Shown here: positions 16,624-25,871 of the stretch, in pieces
How positions within the stretch are numbered: the first letter of the stretch is position 1
Layout of the letters: every line of letters starts with the position of its first letter
Assembly: GCF_000192865.1 (NCBI RefSeq)
Contig: NC_015276.1
Location: 3,286,001 to 3,350,000, forward strand
Source of the DNA: Marinomonas mediterranea MMB-1
GTDB taxonomy: Bacteria > Pseudomonadota > Gammaproteobacteria > Pseudomonadales > Marinomonadaceae
Reading direction: 5' to 3'
Length of the DNA: 64,000 nt
The notes under the pieces: generated by a model
Seen by the model: only the letters and a program-made list of their open reading frames with translations
Told to the model about the DNA's origin: nothing
Database searches by the model: none
Made by a program: the position numbers and the translations under genes

Positions 16624-18642
16624 ATGAATTATAAACGCCTGTTAGTAAGCCTACTTGTCGCTGGCGCTTCACTTACTTCGAGCCTCGCAAACGCTTACAC
16701 CGATCTCCAGCAACCTCATGATTACGATCAAGTGGCTAAAGAACTCACCGAAATGCTGGAGGCTGTTCACTATAACAGACCAACAATCGATGATCGAATT
16801 TCAGCGAGTGCCTTCGACCTTTATTTGGATTCACTCGATCCAACCAAGAGCTTCTTCTTAAAAAGTGATATCGACAAACTGTCAAAACACCGTCTAGAGC
16901 TTGATGACGCATTGCGTGATGGCAAAACACAAATAGCGTACGACATTTACAACCTGTATATGCATCGCGTTGAAGATCGACTAAACCAATTAGTTAAAGA
17001 ACTTCCTGATATGGTCTCAAACTTCGACTATACCAAGGAAGAAAGCCTAAACGTCGATTTCGATACCATTCAATGGTCCGAAACCCCACAGGCGCTCGAT
17101 GAATACTGGCGCAAGCGAATCAAAAACAGAGCCCTTACTCTCAAGCTCAATGACGAACCCGTCGACAAAATTGCATCCGTTATCGAAAAGCGCTATCGCA
17201 ATCAATTAAAGCAAATTGAACAAACTGAGCCAGCGGACGTCTTTCAAACATTTGCAAACTCCATTACCGCTGCACTCGACCCTCATACTACCTATTTTGC
17301 TCCGCGTGCATCTGAAACCTTCAATATTAATATGAGCCTATCTTTAGAAGGGATCGGTGCGGTACTGCAATACGATGACGACTACACAAAAGTAGTTCGC
17401 CTAATACCTGGAGGCCCAGCAGAAAAGCAGAATGAACTCGCGCCAAATGACCGCATTCTTGCTGTTGGTCAAGATAATAAAGAGATGGTAGACGTTGTTG
17501 GCATGCGCCTTGACGACGTTGTCGATATGATTCGTGGCGAACGTGGGACTAAGGTGTACTTAGAAATTCAACCTGCGAAAGGCGATGGTCAGACAACAAA
17601 AACCATCAATATCACGCGTGAAAAGGTAAAACTTGAAGACCAAGCCGCTAAGAAAAAAATTATCAATGTAGAACGCGGTGGTGAAACATACAAAGTAGGT
17701 GTTATTGAGCTGCCTACTTTTTATTCCGACTTTGCTGCTATTCAAGCTGGAGACAGAGATTACAAGAGTTCCACACGAGACACGAAAAAACTGATTGAAG
17801 AACTACGTCAGGAAGGCGTAATCGCCATCGTGCTTGATCTTCGTAACAACGGCGGCGGCTCATTACAAGAAGCGAACTCGCTAGCAGGGTTATTTATACC
17901 ACGAGGCCCGATTGTTCAAATCAAAGACACCAGCGGGCGCGTCAGTGTCATGGGAGATCGCGACCCTAGCGTTACCTACAGCGGCCCACTTGGCGTACTG
18001 GTTAATAGAATGAGCGCCTCTGCATCAGAAATCGTAGCAGCAGCGTTACAAGACTATGGACGAGCTCTAATCCTTGGTGGCCAAACATTCGGTAAAGGCA
18101 CGGTACAAGTGCTACAAGAAATGGACAAAGGCCAACTAAAAGTCACACAAGCGAAATTTTATCGTGTATCAGGCGAAAGTACACAACATAAAGGGGTTCA
18201 CCCCGACATCGCCTTTCCGTCTTTACTTGATGAAAAAAGTGTTGGCGAAAGCGCTCTGAAACACCCCTTACCTTGGGACAAAATTCACGAAACACGCTAC
18301 GCCGTTTATTGGAAAATGGACGATTACCTTCCCGTTCTTGAACCTCGCCATGAACAACGTATGAAAGAAGAACCTAATTTCGTTGCTATGGTTGATCAAA
18401 TTAACGATGTGCGCGAGCAAGCCTCCACCTTTAAAAGTATCTCTTTGAATGAAGAGGCTCGCTTACAATTGCGTGAAGAAGGTAAAGAAAAGAGCATTGC
18501 GCGGGAAAACAAACGTCGTAAGGCCTTAGGACTCGACCCTATTACTAAAGAAGACGAAATAGAGCCTTCGGAAGACGATCCATACGCACAAGAAGCGGCA
18601 GAAGTCATGCTCGACTTCATTGCGGCAAACCAGCTCAAATAA
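16624..18642 (+). CDS. prc: Carboxy-terminal processing protease (tail-specific protease)
   Basis: 672 residues, near E. coli Prc (682). The signal peptide ends around SSLANA. An N-terminal helical region precedes a PDZ domain (about 225-310: GIGAVLQYDDDYTKVVRLIP), then an S41 protease domain with LRNNGGGSLQEA, the serine in MSASASEIVAAAL and the lysine in TFGKGTVQ. The C-terminal DUF3340-like tail follows. It degrades periplasmic proteins and trims C-termini, for instance of penicillin-binding protein 3. It is followed by a strong terminator. Confidence 0.93.
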   Translation: MNYKRLLVSLLVAGASLTSSLANAYTDLQQPHDYDQVAKELTEMLEAVHYNRPTIDDRISASAFDLYLDSLDPTKSFFLKSDIDKLSKHRLELDDALRDGKTQIAYDIYNLYMHRVEDRLNQLVKELPDMVSNFDYTKEESLNVDFDTIQWSETPQALDEYWRKRIKNRALTLKLNDEPVDKIASVIEKRYRNQLKQIEQTEPADVFQTFANSITAALDPHTTYFAPRASETFNINMSLSLEGIGAVLQYDDDYTKVVRLIPGGPAEKQNELAPNDRILAVGQDNKEMVDVVGMRLDDVVDMIRGERGTKVYLEIQPAKGDGQTTKTINITREKVKLEDQAAKKKIINVERGGETYKVGVIELPTFYSDFAAIQAGDRDYKSSTRDTKKLIEELRQEGVIAIVLDLRNNGGGSLQEANSLAGLFIPRGPIVQIKDTSGRVSVMGDRDPSVTYSGPLGVLVNRMSASASEIVAAALQDYGRALILGGQTFGKGTVQVLQEMDKGQLKVTQAKFYRVSGESTQHKGVHPDIAFPSLLDEKSVGESALKHPLPWDKIHETRYAVYWKMDDYLPVLEPRHEQRMKEEPNFVAMVDQINDVREQASTFKSISLNEEARLQLREEGKEKSIARENKRRKALGLDPITKEDEIEPSEDDPYAQEAAEVMLDFIAANQLK

Positions 18643-18660
18643 GTACGCTCTTTCAAGTCA

Positions 18661-18698
18661 AAAAAAGCCAAATCTACCTGTCGAGATTTGGCTTTTTT
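18661..18698 (+). terminator. Rho-independent terminator of prc
   Basis: Perfect 15-bp arms AAAAAAGCCAAATCT (18661-18675) and AGATTTGGCTTTTTT (18684-18698) with an 8-base loop. Confidence 0.9.
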
Positions 18699-18801
18699 AC
18701 GTCATTTTGAAAACTTTTCGTTTTTTTGTTGCGGCGCAGATTATCCCATATATTATATCGCCCTATTTCAATTTGTTTTTGATTAAGGTTTATACACTGA
18801 A

Positions 18802-19137
18802 ATGGCCAAAGCCTCTTCTGATCGAAATACCATTGACCTGTTTGGCCAAACGCGAGGCAGGCCAAAAAAGCACCCGCTAGGGCGCAAAGATCAACTAAAG
18901 CTAAACAAGCGAGTTCAACGAGAAAAAGAAAAAGCAGCGGGGCTAAAAAGGCTTGAAATCATCCTCGACGACGAAACAATCCAAAAACTCGACGCGCTGT
19001 GCGATGCGAATGAATTAAAACGAGCCGAATGGCTCACGATGCAAGTTGCGCTGGCCTACTCGAAGTCTAAATTCAAGTTAAAAAAAGACAACGTAACGAC
19101 GGTTAAAAAACCAAAGACAGTCGAAAGCAGCGAATAA
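18802..19137 (+). CDS. YbfE-like ribbon-helix-helix protein (CopB family)
   Basis: 111 residues. It starts MAKASSDRNTIDLFGQTRGR and continues with a GRPKKHPLG block and the repeat-like KLNKRVQREKEKAAGLKRLE. This is the layout of E. coli YbfE and of the pseudomonad protein called LexA-regulated. The later segment LDDETIQKLDALCDANELKR is the predicted ribbon-helix-helix DNA-binding part. No convincing LexA box (CTGT-N8-ACAG) is visible upstream, so SOS control is not supported here. The C-terminus is Lys/Thr-rich. The family call is by recall of E. coli YbfE. Confidence 0.7.
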   Translation: MAKASSDRNTIDLFGQTRGRPKKHPLGRKDQLKLNKRVQREKEKAAGLKRLEIILDDETIQKLDALCDANELKRAEWLTMQVALAYSKSKFKLKKDNVTTVKKPKTVESSE

Positions 19138-19217
19138 TCGATTACAGCGGGCAGAACACTGTGTTTCTAGCTAGAACTCACATACAAACCACATTACACA
19201 TGTACACGATATAAGAT

Positions 19218-19796
19218 ATGGCAAAACTTTATTACTATTACTCCGCGATGAACGCAGGAAAATCGACAGTCTTGCTTCAATCTGCTCATAATTATCGTGA
19301 ACGAGGTATGCGGGTAAAGCTGTTCACAGCCGCGATCGACGACCGATATAAATCCGGCACAATTACATCCCGCATAGGCATTTCGGCCGAAGCGACAAGC
19401 TTCAATAGCAGCACAGATATGCTTGAGTTGATTCGCAAGGAACACGAACAAAGCATGCTAGGATGCATTTTAATTGATGAGTCTCAATTCTTAACTAAAT
19501 CGCAAGTCGAACAACTTTGCGACGTCGTTGATATACTGAACATTCCCGTTCTCGCTTTTGGGATTCGAACGGACTTTCAAGGCGAATTATTCGAAGGCAG
19601 CCAGGCATTGCTCGCCTGGGCAGACAAATTAATAGAACTAAAAACGGTTTGTCATTGTGGTAACAAAGCGACCATGGTCGTTCGGCTCGATACGAACGGT
19701 ATTCCGGTTAAAGAAGGCGTACAAGTCGAAATTGGCGGAAATGACCGCTATGTATCAGTATGCCGAAAACACTTTAGAGAGGCGGTAAAAGGATAA
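19218..19796 (+). CDS. tdk: Thymidine kinase (type II)
   Basis: 192 residues. The P-loop is YYYSAMNAGKSTVLLQSAHN. The catalytic acidic site is ILIDESQFL, the lasso region follows, and the zinc ribbon cysteines are in VCHCGNKATMVV and SVCRKHF. It phosphorylates thymidine for salvage into dTMP. It is followed after 3 bases by rdgC, so the two are co-transcribed and translationally close. Confidence 0.94.
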   Translation: MAKLYYYYSAMNAGKSTVLLQSAHNYRERGMRVKLFTAAIDDRYKSGTITSRIGISAEATSFNSSTDMLELIRKEHEQSMLGCILIDESQFLTKSQVEQLCDVVDILNIPVLAFGIRTDFQGELFEGSQALLAWADKLIELKTVCHCGNKATMVVRLDTNGIPVKEGVQVEIGGNDRYVSVCRKHFREAVKG

Positions 19797-19799
19797 GTT

Positions 19800-20708
19800 A
19801 TGTGGTTTAAAAACGTACAGATATTTCAGCTAAAAGATACCGAAAACCTCGATACAAACGAGCTGGTTTCAAAGATTCCAGACTTTCCTTTAAAGGAGTG
19901 CGGCTCTCAGGAAGAGCATTCGTTCGGCTGGTTGCCTCTCATACGAAACAGTGAACAATGGACGCTCGCAGGCGATCGTTGCCTGCTTTTCAGAGCAGGA
20001 AAAGAAGAGAAAGTTCTGCCCGCTGCCGTCGTGCGCGAAGAGCTTGAAGCGAAAGTATCGGAAATTGAATTGGTCGAAGGTCGAAAAGTTGGCCGTAAAG
20101 AAAAACAAGACATGAAAGATGAGCTTGTCTTTACGCTCCGTCCAAGAGCCTTCTCCAAACGATCCGATATTTGGGGATACATAGATCTAAAAGCCAATAT
20201 ACTGGTTCTAAACAGCACCAATGCAGGAATGACAGAGCTACTCTTTAAACACTTGCAAACAACGCTTGGCAGCTTCCCTATGACACCGCTGCAAGCGCAG
20301 GTTTCACCCACCTCTATAATGACCGACTGGCTAATCAAAAATGACGTTCCTGCCAGCTTGGAGACAGGCGACGAGTGCGAAATTCAAGACAGCTCAGAAG
20401 ACAAAGCAACCATTCGCTTTAAATCATTAGAACCCTTGTCTGAAGATGTCACACAACACCTTCAGCAAGGAATGTCCGTAAAAAATGTCGCACTAAGGTG
20501 GACTGATAAAGTGTCATTCGTTTTGCATGACGACTTAACCTTGAGAAAAGTGAAATTTGACGACACACTAAAAGACGCAGCGTTTAATGATTCACAGGGG
20601 GGAGGATTAGCCGATATGGACGCGAACTTCGCGCTAATGTCACTAACTCTACGAGAACTTTTTGATTCCCTTTCTCTCTGGTTTGAGATTTCATCAAACA
20701 ATGAATAA
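19800..20708 (+). CDS. rdgC: Recombination-associated protein RdgC
   Basis: 302 residues, the standard RdgC length. It begins MWFKNVQIFQL and contains FGWLPLIRN, CLLFRAGKEEKVLPAAVVRE and RKVGRKEKQDMKDELVFTLR, all typical. RdgC forms a ring-shaped dimer that encloses double-stranded DNA and modulates RecA. Its ribosome site lies inside the end of tdk. The C-terminal part (IMTDWL...) is complete. Confidence 0.93.
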   Translation: MWFKNVQIFQLKDTENLDTNELVSKIPDFPLKECGSQEEHSFGWLPLIRNSEQWTLAGDRCLLFRAGKEEKVLPAAVVREELEAKVSEIELVEGRKVGRKEKQDMKDELVFTLRPRAFSKRSDIWGYIDLKANILVLNSTNAGMTELLFKHLQTTLGSFPMTPLQAQVSPTSIMTDWLIKNDVPASLETGDECEIQDSSEDKATIRFKSLEPLSEDVTQHLQQGMSVKNVALRWTDKVSFVLHDDLTLRKVKFDDTLKDAAFNDSQGGGLADMDANFALMSLTLRELFDSLSLWFEISSNNE

Positions 20709-20721
20709 GTTACTCCACAAA

Positions 20722-20760
20722 TAATCCACATAGAACGTTTTCCACAGATTTCGTGGATAA
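20722..20760. promoter_or_regulatory. Cluster of DnaA-box-like sites
   Basis: Within 39 bases downstream of rdgC lie TAATCCACA (20722-20730), TTTTCCACA (20738-20746, a match to TTWTNCACA) and CGTGGATAA (20752-20760, the reverse of TTATCCACG). They could bind DnaA. Their role here is unknown. Confidence 0.4.
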
Positions 20761-20773
20761 GCTTGGGGAGAAA

Positions 20774-20834
20774 GTTTGCCATACTAGATGTGGCAAACCT
20801 TTCACAATAACTCACCTATATGGTGAGTTATTTT
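20774..20834. terminator. Two hairpins between rdgC and the CDF gene
   Basis: The first hairpin has arms GTTTGCC (20774-20780) and GGCAAAC (20792-20798). The second has arms AATAACTCACC (20806-20816) and GGTGAGTTATT (20822-20832) followed by TT. The second is a good terminator for tdk-rdgC. Confidence 0.65.
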
Positions 20835-20879
20835 CAGTCATAAGAAAGCTGATACAAATAGCCTGCGACAGAAAAAAAT

Positions 20880-22049
20880 ATGAAAAAACTGCTTGAAGAA
20901 CAACAAATTACTAAAAAAGTAACACTCGTTGGTGCAGTCTGCGACGCTATATTAGGTATCGCTAAAATTGTCGCAGGTTACTTCTCTCAATCTCAAGCCT
21001 TGATTGCAGACGGCATCCATTCCTTGTCTGATTTATTAACAGATGCGTTCGTTTTAGTTGCCACTTCTCAAGCACGGCAGGCGCCAGATGAAAACCATCC
21101 ATACGGCCATTTAAGGTATGAAACACTTGCTACTGTGCTGCTTGGAATGGTGCTTATCGTCGTTGCCGCAGGCATCGCTTTCGAGTCATTCACTAACACT
21201 TCTCAAGCAACCGTCACTTGGTACGGCATCGCTAGTTTAATACTGACAATTGTCGTCAAAGAAGGAGTATTCCATTACACCAAACGAGCTGGTGAAAAAA
21301 TACAGAGCCGCTTATTAATCGCCAACGCATGGCATAGCAGAACCGACGCACTCTCCTCAATCGCAGTTCTTATTGGGTTAGGTGGCGTTTTTTGGGGGTA
21401 TCAATGGGCTGATACGCTGGCTTCCATCATTGTCGCTGCTCTAATCGCTAAAATTGCGTTCTCGATGATTTGGGAAAATGTGAGTGAACTTGTTGATACG
21501 GCTCCAGATCCTGCAGTTATTAACAACATACGAAATACGGTGGATAGCCTACAAAATATCATGGCACCTCATGACATGCGCGCGCGCTCAATGGCAGGAA
21601 AAATATACTTGGATCTGCATATCCATGTACCCGCTCACGCAAGCGTCAGTGAAGGGCACTATCTAAGCGACTTGGTTGTTTATACTATCAAGAAAGCACA
21701 CCCTCAGGTCCAAGACGTATTGGTACACGTTGATACCGATGACCGAGTTCAAAATACAGACTCTCTTCCACAAGAGGGGCTAACCAAGCCTGCTCAACTT
21801 AATATGCCTGCACGTGATCAGATTTTGGCGGATCTAGGTTTTGTATTACGATTGCACCGAGACTACATTGATTTAAATAAAACCCAACTGCATTATCTTG
21901 ATAACTCATTAACGATCGTAATCCACGCGCTTGCGGACAAGATAGACTCGTCTCACCAAGAAATGAAAACAAACGGATTAAAAATGGATTTAAGCACACT
22001 ACCATACGGGCAACATCACTCCGTAGCCTGGTCTTATAGCGACGTATAA
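20880..22049 (+). CDS. Cation diffusion facilitator transporter
   Basis: 389 residues. Six membrane segments hold the metal site (IADGIHSLSDLLTDAFVLVA with His/Asp, and IANAWHSRTDALSSIAVLIG). A cytoplasmic metal-binding domain follows (KIYLDLHIHVPAHASVSEGH, VLVHVDTDD). It would export Zn, Mn or Fe(II) in exchange for protons. About 95 residues extend past the usual CDF end (from about 295) and end in a His-containing stretch (YGQHHSVAW); this tail may be an extra regulatory domain. Specificity cannot be assigned. Confidence 0.88.
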   Translation: MKKLLEEQQITKKVTLVGAVCDAILGIAKIVAGYFSQSQALIADGIHSLSDLLTDAFVLVATSQARQAPDENHPYGHLRYETLATVLLGMVLIVVAAGIAFESFTNTSQATVTWYGIASLILTIVVKEGVFHYTKRAGEKIQSRLLIANAWHSRTDALSSIAVLIGLGGVFWGYQWADTLASIIVAALIAKIAFSMIWENVSELVDTAPDPAVINNIRNTVDSLQNIMAPHDMRARSMAGKIYLDLHIHVPAHASVSEGHYLSDLVVYTIKKAHPQVQDVLVHVDTDDRVQNTDSLPQEGLTKPAQLNMPARDQILADLGFVLRLHRDYIDLNKTQLHYLDNSLTIVIHALADKIDSSHQEMKTNGLKMDLSTLPYGQHHSVAWSYSDV

Positions 22050-22099
22050 GGTATTTTCGCGCTTTAAATAAGTACATTTAAGGCAGGGGATCAGCCCAA

Positions 22100-22192
22100 G
22101 GACTAAGAATAGATTCTCCCTACTCAGGCCCATTCTTAGTCCGATCTAGTACTACACTGGCCTAGTGTTACTCTAACCTAGTGTTACTCTGA
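22100..22192. repeat. Hairpin and 16-bp tandem repeat downstream of the CDF gene
   Basis: Arms GGACTAAGAAT (22100-22110) and ATTCTTAGTCC (22132-22142) form a likely terminator between convergent genes. Directly after it CCTAGTGTTACTCTAA is repeated with one change (22161-22176 and 22177-22192). TGTGGGACAC, seen again in the Rhs island, occurs at 22221-22230. Confidence 0.6.
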
Positions 22193-22236
22193 CCTCCCCT
22201 TACTTTGAAGCAGCTCTTAATGTGGGACACTTCCCA

Positions 22237-23580
22237 TTAACTTATCTGAGAGGCAAGCTGAGTAACCTCAACTATTTGTGAAGGATTTAGCACGCCATTG
22301 TTTTTCCCTAAAATAAAGTCACAAAACTCTTCTTCAGTTCTCGATTGATAAACTTCCTGCAACGTTTCGTACAACGGTAAATTTAATGCCACCAGCATTT
22401 GATGTTCCAAAGCGCACCTGTCTTCGAGGTTTTCACACTTAGCGTTACCAAGCGTGTTGCTATTGTACCTACCCGTCTTGATAAGCTGATGCTTTTGCCA
22501 ATAATGTTTAATATAAGGTATGCCAATTGAATTTTGCTCCAGAGGATCCGCTAACAAAGTAAGCTTTTCCAACGCGTTGGCATCAACATCGTATTTAAAC
22601 GCAAATCGAGGCAACCGAGTAAACTCATACCAAAAATGTATTTTCCCATCGCTTTCGGACGGCTCTATATCATTTATACAAAATGTTAGATTCAACGAAC
22701 ATTGATTGTCGTATAACCACTCTTCGCCATAGACTTGGATATACGTTGTTAAGGTTAAATCTACCACCTTATTTTGCCGAGTCGGAAGCTCTAAGCTGCA
22801 TTCAATTTTAGGTTCGCTCTGAAGAGATAACGCCAGTGAAGAGGCCAGATCAAGTGTAAAAAATCGTCCAATATGATGCGACTCATTTCGCTCCTTTCCA
22901 TCACTAGTTATCCATGCGTCGAGCTGAACTTGCCTTGGTATCAGTGTTCCCCCGTCCTTTAACGACGGTGCGAGATGTCGAAAGATGGACACTTGAGGTT
23001 CATCTTTCAATAACATCTTCATTGTTTCAGACACAATAACATCGAAGGCTTTAGCAGGGGCATCCCATTCAAGAATATCCACACACTGAATGCTTCGAAT
23101 ATAATCAGAGACCTGTAAAACCTCTATAACGTGTTCAAGCGCTTCTAACGACTCAGGATGAATATCGAGCAAGGTTAATTGAACCTGTTCGGGCGCAAAA
23201 CGATGCAACAGAGGCAATACAATCAGACCAAAAGGACCCGTTCCTCCGTAGAGAAGCTCAATACTCTCCTTCCCTTTAAGCTGCTCAGTAATTGCGCTGT
23301 AAGCGCCTCGAATAAAAACCTGTGTGCGCATAAACTCTTCAGCGCACTGCGCTGCTGTCGTCATCGATACAGCTCGACCTTTGGATGTCGTAGTGGCGTG
23401 CTCGTCTCGAAAAAGTGCTGGATGAAGCTCTATTTTTGTAACATCGCATAATAATTCTACGAGACGATCGACAATGGACTTATTCGCGATTAACCGTTCA
23501 GGGGCAGAATCCAACATGACATCAACCAGCTCATTGAGCTCTAACGTCAAATCGTTTTTCGACGCATTTTTATCCAACAT
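22237..23580 (-). CDS. SAM-dependent methyltransferase, PRMT-like
   Basis: 447 residues from ATG 23580, which has AGGAG 6-7 bases upstream; an open frame extends further upstream but has no better ribosome site. The Rossmann motif I is ELLYGGTGPFGLIVLPLL, the next acidic strand is TLLDIHPES, and FDVIVSETMKMLL resembles the glutamate loop of protein arginine methyltransferases. A C-terminal half (from about 250) of beta-rich type would be the barrel-like substrate region. No target is known to me. It stands between convergent CDF and rmuC, and the first 95 residues are not recognised. Confidence 0.65.
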   Translation of the reverse strand: MLDKNASKNDLTLELNELVDVMLDSAPERLIANKSIVDRLVELLCDVTKIELHPALFRDEHATTTSKGRAVSMTTAAQCAEEFMRTQVFIRGAYSAITEQLKGKESIELLYGGTGPFGLIVLPLLHRFAPEQVQLTLLDIHPESLEALEHVIEVLQVSDYIRSIQCVDILEWDAPAKAFDVIVSETMKMLLKDEPQVSIFRHLAPSLKDGGTLIPRQVQLDAWITSDGKERNESHHIGRFFTLDLASSLALSLQSEPKIECSLELPTRQNKVVDLTLTTYIQVYGEEWLYDNQCSLNLTFCINDIEPSESDGKIHFWYEFTRLPRFAFKYDVDANALEKLTLLADPLEQNSIGIPYIKHYWQKHQLIKTGRYNSNTLGNAKCENLEDRCALEHQMLVALNLPLYETLQEVYQSRTEEEFCDFILGKNNGVLNPSQIVEVTQLASQIS

Positions 23581-23694
23581 ACACACTCCTAGAGAGTCCA
23601 GTTTTTTATAAGTGCTTTTAAAATAACGCATTGCATACTCAATAAACAATTACAGGCAATTACATCTAAATTCCAACAAAAAACACAGAACCGA

Positions 23695-24981
23695 TTACTC
23701 ATCTAGCTCCCTAGGTAAGGCTTTTGAGGTTTTCGCTCCCATTTCTTTAAGTCGCTCCGCTCGTGCAACCAAGTTTCCTCGACCAGAACGCAACTTTTTC
23801 ATCGCTAACTCTTGGGATCGACTAGCTTGTTCGATACGATCGCCCACTTCCTCTACGTCTTCCACGAAACTGGCGAATTTGTCATACATGGCCCCCGCCT
23901 GTCGCGCAATTTCAATGGCATTCTGACTTTGTTTTTCATTACGCCAAATATTTTGAACAGTACGTAGTGTCGCTAACAGATTCGATGGCCCCACGATAAT
24001 AATGTTGTGCTCAAACGCTTCTCCGAACAAACCATTATCAGCTTGTAACGCGAGACCGAATGCCGCCTCAATAGGGATAAACATCAATACAAAATCCACT
24101 GAGCTTACACCAGGTAGATCATGATATGACTTGGCACTCAACTCTTTCATATGACGTTTAACTGCCTCTAAATGCAGTTTAAGTGCCGCCTGCCTCTCCT
24201 CATCCGTCTCCGCCTCAACATAGGCGAGGTAACTCACCAATACCATCTTAGAGTCAACGATAACCTGCTTTCCCTCAGGGAGATATATCACAACATCTGG
24301 CTGAAGCCTTCGGCCCTCTTCATTTTGTGCGGAAACCTGAACCTCGTATTCACGCCCTTTCTCTAAACCAGAGCGCTCTAAGATACGCTCTAAAATAACT
24401 TCTCCCCATCCGCCTTGAATTTTATTTTGACCTTTCAATGCTTGGGTAAGTGACAAAGCATCATCACTGATTTTTTGATTCAGCTGTTGTAAGTTTCGAA
24501 TCTCTCGAACAAGTGAAAAGCGCTCTCGCGCTTCCTCCTCATAACTTTTTTCGACTTTTTCCTGAAATTTTTGAATCTGGCTTCCGAGAGGATTTAGTAG
24601 TGACCCCAACTGCCGCTCATTTTCTTTGGCGAGATGCTCACCTTGCTGTCGCATAATGTCATTGGCCATTTGACGAAACTGCAGCTCATTCTGTTTTTTC
24701 TGCTCTTGATAAAACTGTTCTTTTTCTTGCCAAATCGTTTGCGCAGCGGCAAATTGCTGCTCAAGGGTTAGCGACTCTTTTTCAAGAATGTGGATTTGCT
24801 CACGAGCCTGATTCAAAAGTAGTGTTTTATTAGACAGTTCATCCCTATTTTTTTCGCTGTCAAGCTGCCACTGACGCCGTATACGCTGTACAATAAGCAT
24901 CGCTATGAGTGATGTAACAAGCACACTTATAGCAACACCTATTAGCACCCAACTTGACGATTGAAGAGCCCAATCTGACAT
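23695..24981 (-). CDS. rmuC: DNA recombination protein RmuC
   Basis: 428 residues. One N-terminal membrane helix (about 10-30) is followed by a coiled coil (about 35-190, rich in Gln/Glu/Lys). The conserved nuclease-like RmuC domain follows, with GQNKIQGGWGEVILERILE, VDSKMVLVSYLAY and PSNLLATLRTVQNIWRNEKQ. RmuC limits recombination at inverted repeats and is structurally related to restriction-type nucleases. The gene is complete and alone between opposed neighbours. Confidence 0.92.
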   Translation of the reverse strand: MSDWALQSSSWVLIGVAISVLVTSLIAMLIVQRIRRQWQLDSEKNRDELSNKTLLLNQAREQIHILEKESLTLEQQFAAAQTIWQEKEQFYQEQKKQNELQFRQMANDIMRQQGEHLAKENERQLGSLLNPLGSQIQKFQEKVEKSYEEEARERFSLVREIRNLQQLNQKISDDALSLTQALKGQNKIQGGWGEVILERILERSGLEKGREYEVQVSAQNEEGRRLQPDVVIYLPEGKQVIVDSKMVLVSYLAYVEAETDEERQAALKLHLEAVKRHMKELSAKSYHDLPGVSSVDFVLMFIPIEAAFGLALQADNGLFGEAFEHNIIIVGPSNLLATLRTVQNIWRNEKQSQNAIEIARQAGAMYDKFASFVEDVEEVGDRIEQASRSQELAMKKLRSGRGNLVARAERLKEMGAKTSKALPRELDE

Positions 24982-25089
24982 AAAGCTTTAATCCACCTTA
25001 AAATGAACACCTTGCACAACATCGGAATCCCGTGATTCCCATGCAGCATAAAAAGTGTTTTTAAAAACAAAACGTTAAATGAAGTTTAC

Positions 25090-25704
25090 ATGGATTACTA
25101 CCTAAGCCCAACTCACGAGCAACGCTTCGACCTAGAGATCAAAAATAGTCAGTTCATTACGACTATAAAGCGGACAAAAGGCCGTGACGAAGCCAAACGC
25201 TTCATTAACGAACTGCGCGTGCGCCATCCTGACGCTAACCACAACTGTTGGGCATTTGTTGCGGGCTTACCCAACAACGCCCATCTTTGGGATCAAAGTG
25301 ATGATGGAGAACCAAAAGGAACAGCAGGAAAACCCATGCTCAATGTCTTACAGCACTCTGATTTTGGTGAGATCACAGTGGTTGTCACTCGTTATTTTGG
25401 TGGCATCAAGTTAGGAGCAGGTGGATTAGTCCGTGCATACAGTCAAGCCGTTCAACAAGCCTTAACACAAGTCGAATATGAACAGGTTTATCCACGAGTC
25501 AACATCACAATCAAAATCGCATACGCGTTGCTTGGTAAAGTGGAGTATTGGCTAGAAAATAGCGACATTGAGATTAACGAAAAGCAATACAACGAACACA
25601 TTGAACTCTCACTTGCGGTCATTGAACGAACTTGGAGCGATCACAAAAAAAGTTTAGTTGACCTTTGTCAGGGCAGCATTGAATTCATTAGCCCCGAAGA
25701 CTAA
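25090..25704 (+). CDS. yigZ: YigZ / IMPACT family protein
   Basis: 204 residues, same length as E. coli YigZ. The IMPACT domain contains SQFITTIKRTKGRDEAKRFI, HPDANHNCWAFVAG, SDDGEPKGTAGKPMLNVL and VVVTRYFGGIKLGAGGLVRA. A C-terminal DUF1949-like ferredoxin fold follows. The molecular role is not settled; relatives link to translation or regulated proteolysis. It is monocistronic and divergent from rmuC. Confidence 0.92.
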   Translation: MDYYLSPTHEQRFDLEIKNSQFITTIKRTKGRDEAKRFINELRVRHPDANHNCWAFVAGLPNNAHLWDQSDDGEPKGTAGKPMLNVLQHSDFGEITVVVTRYFGGIKLGAGGLVRAYSQAVQQALTQVEYEQVYPRVNITIKIAYALLGKVEYWLENSDIEINEKQYNEHIELSLAVIERTWSDHKKSLVDLCQGSIEFISPED

Positions 25705-25871
25705 CCAAAGCAAAAAAATATAGATAAAACCAATAAGCAGTGAAGTAATAGACTACGGTTGAACATGAAGCAAATTGAAAAGTACTGAAGTTAACCTATT
25801 CTTCAAACTTCAGGCATAAATAGATCAACACCCTTTAATAGCGACATTTAAGTAAAATTGGAAAACGAATT

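Noticed and set aside
18699..18801. Possible LexA box before the YbfE-like gene
   Set aside because: No CTGT-N8-ACAG match is visible, so SOS control is not claimed.
20722..20760. Replication origin suggested by DnaA-like boxes
   Set aside because: No AT-rich unwinding region, no dnaA, dnaN, gidA or mnmG neighbours; only a cluster of sites is reported.
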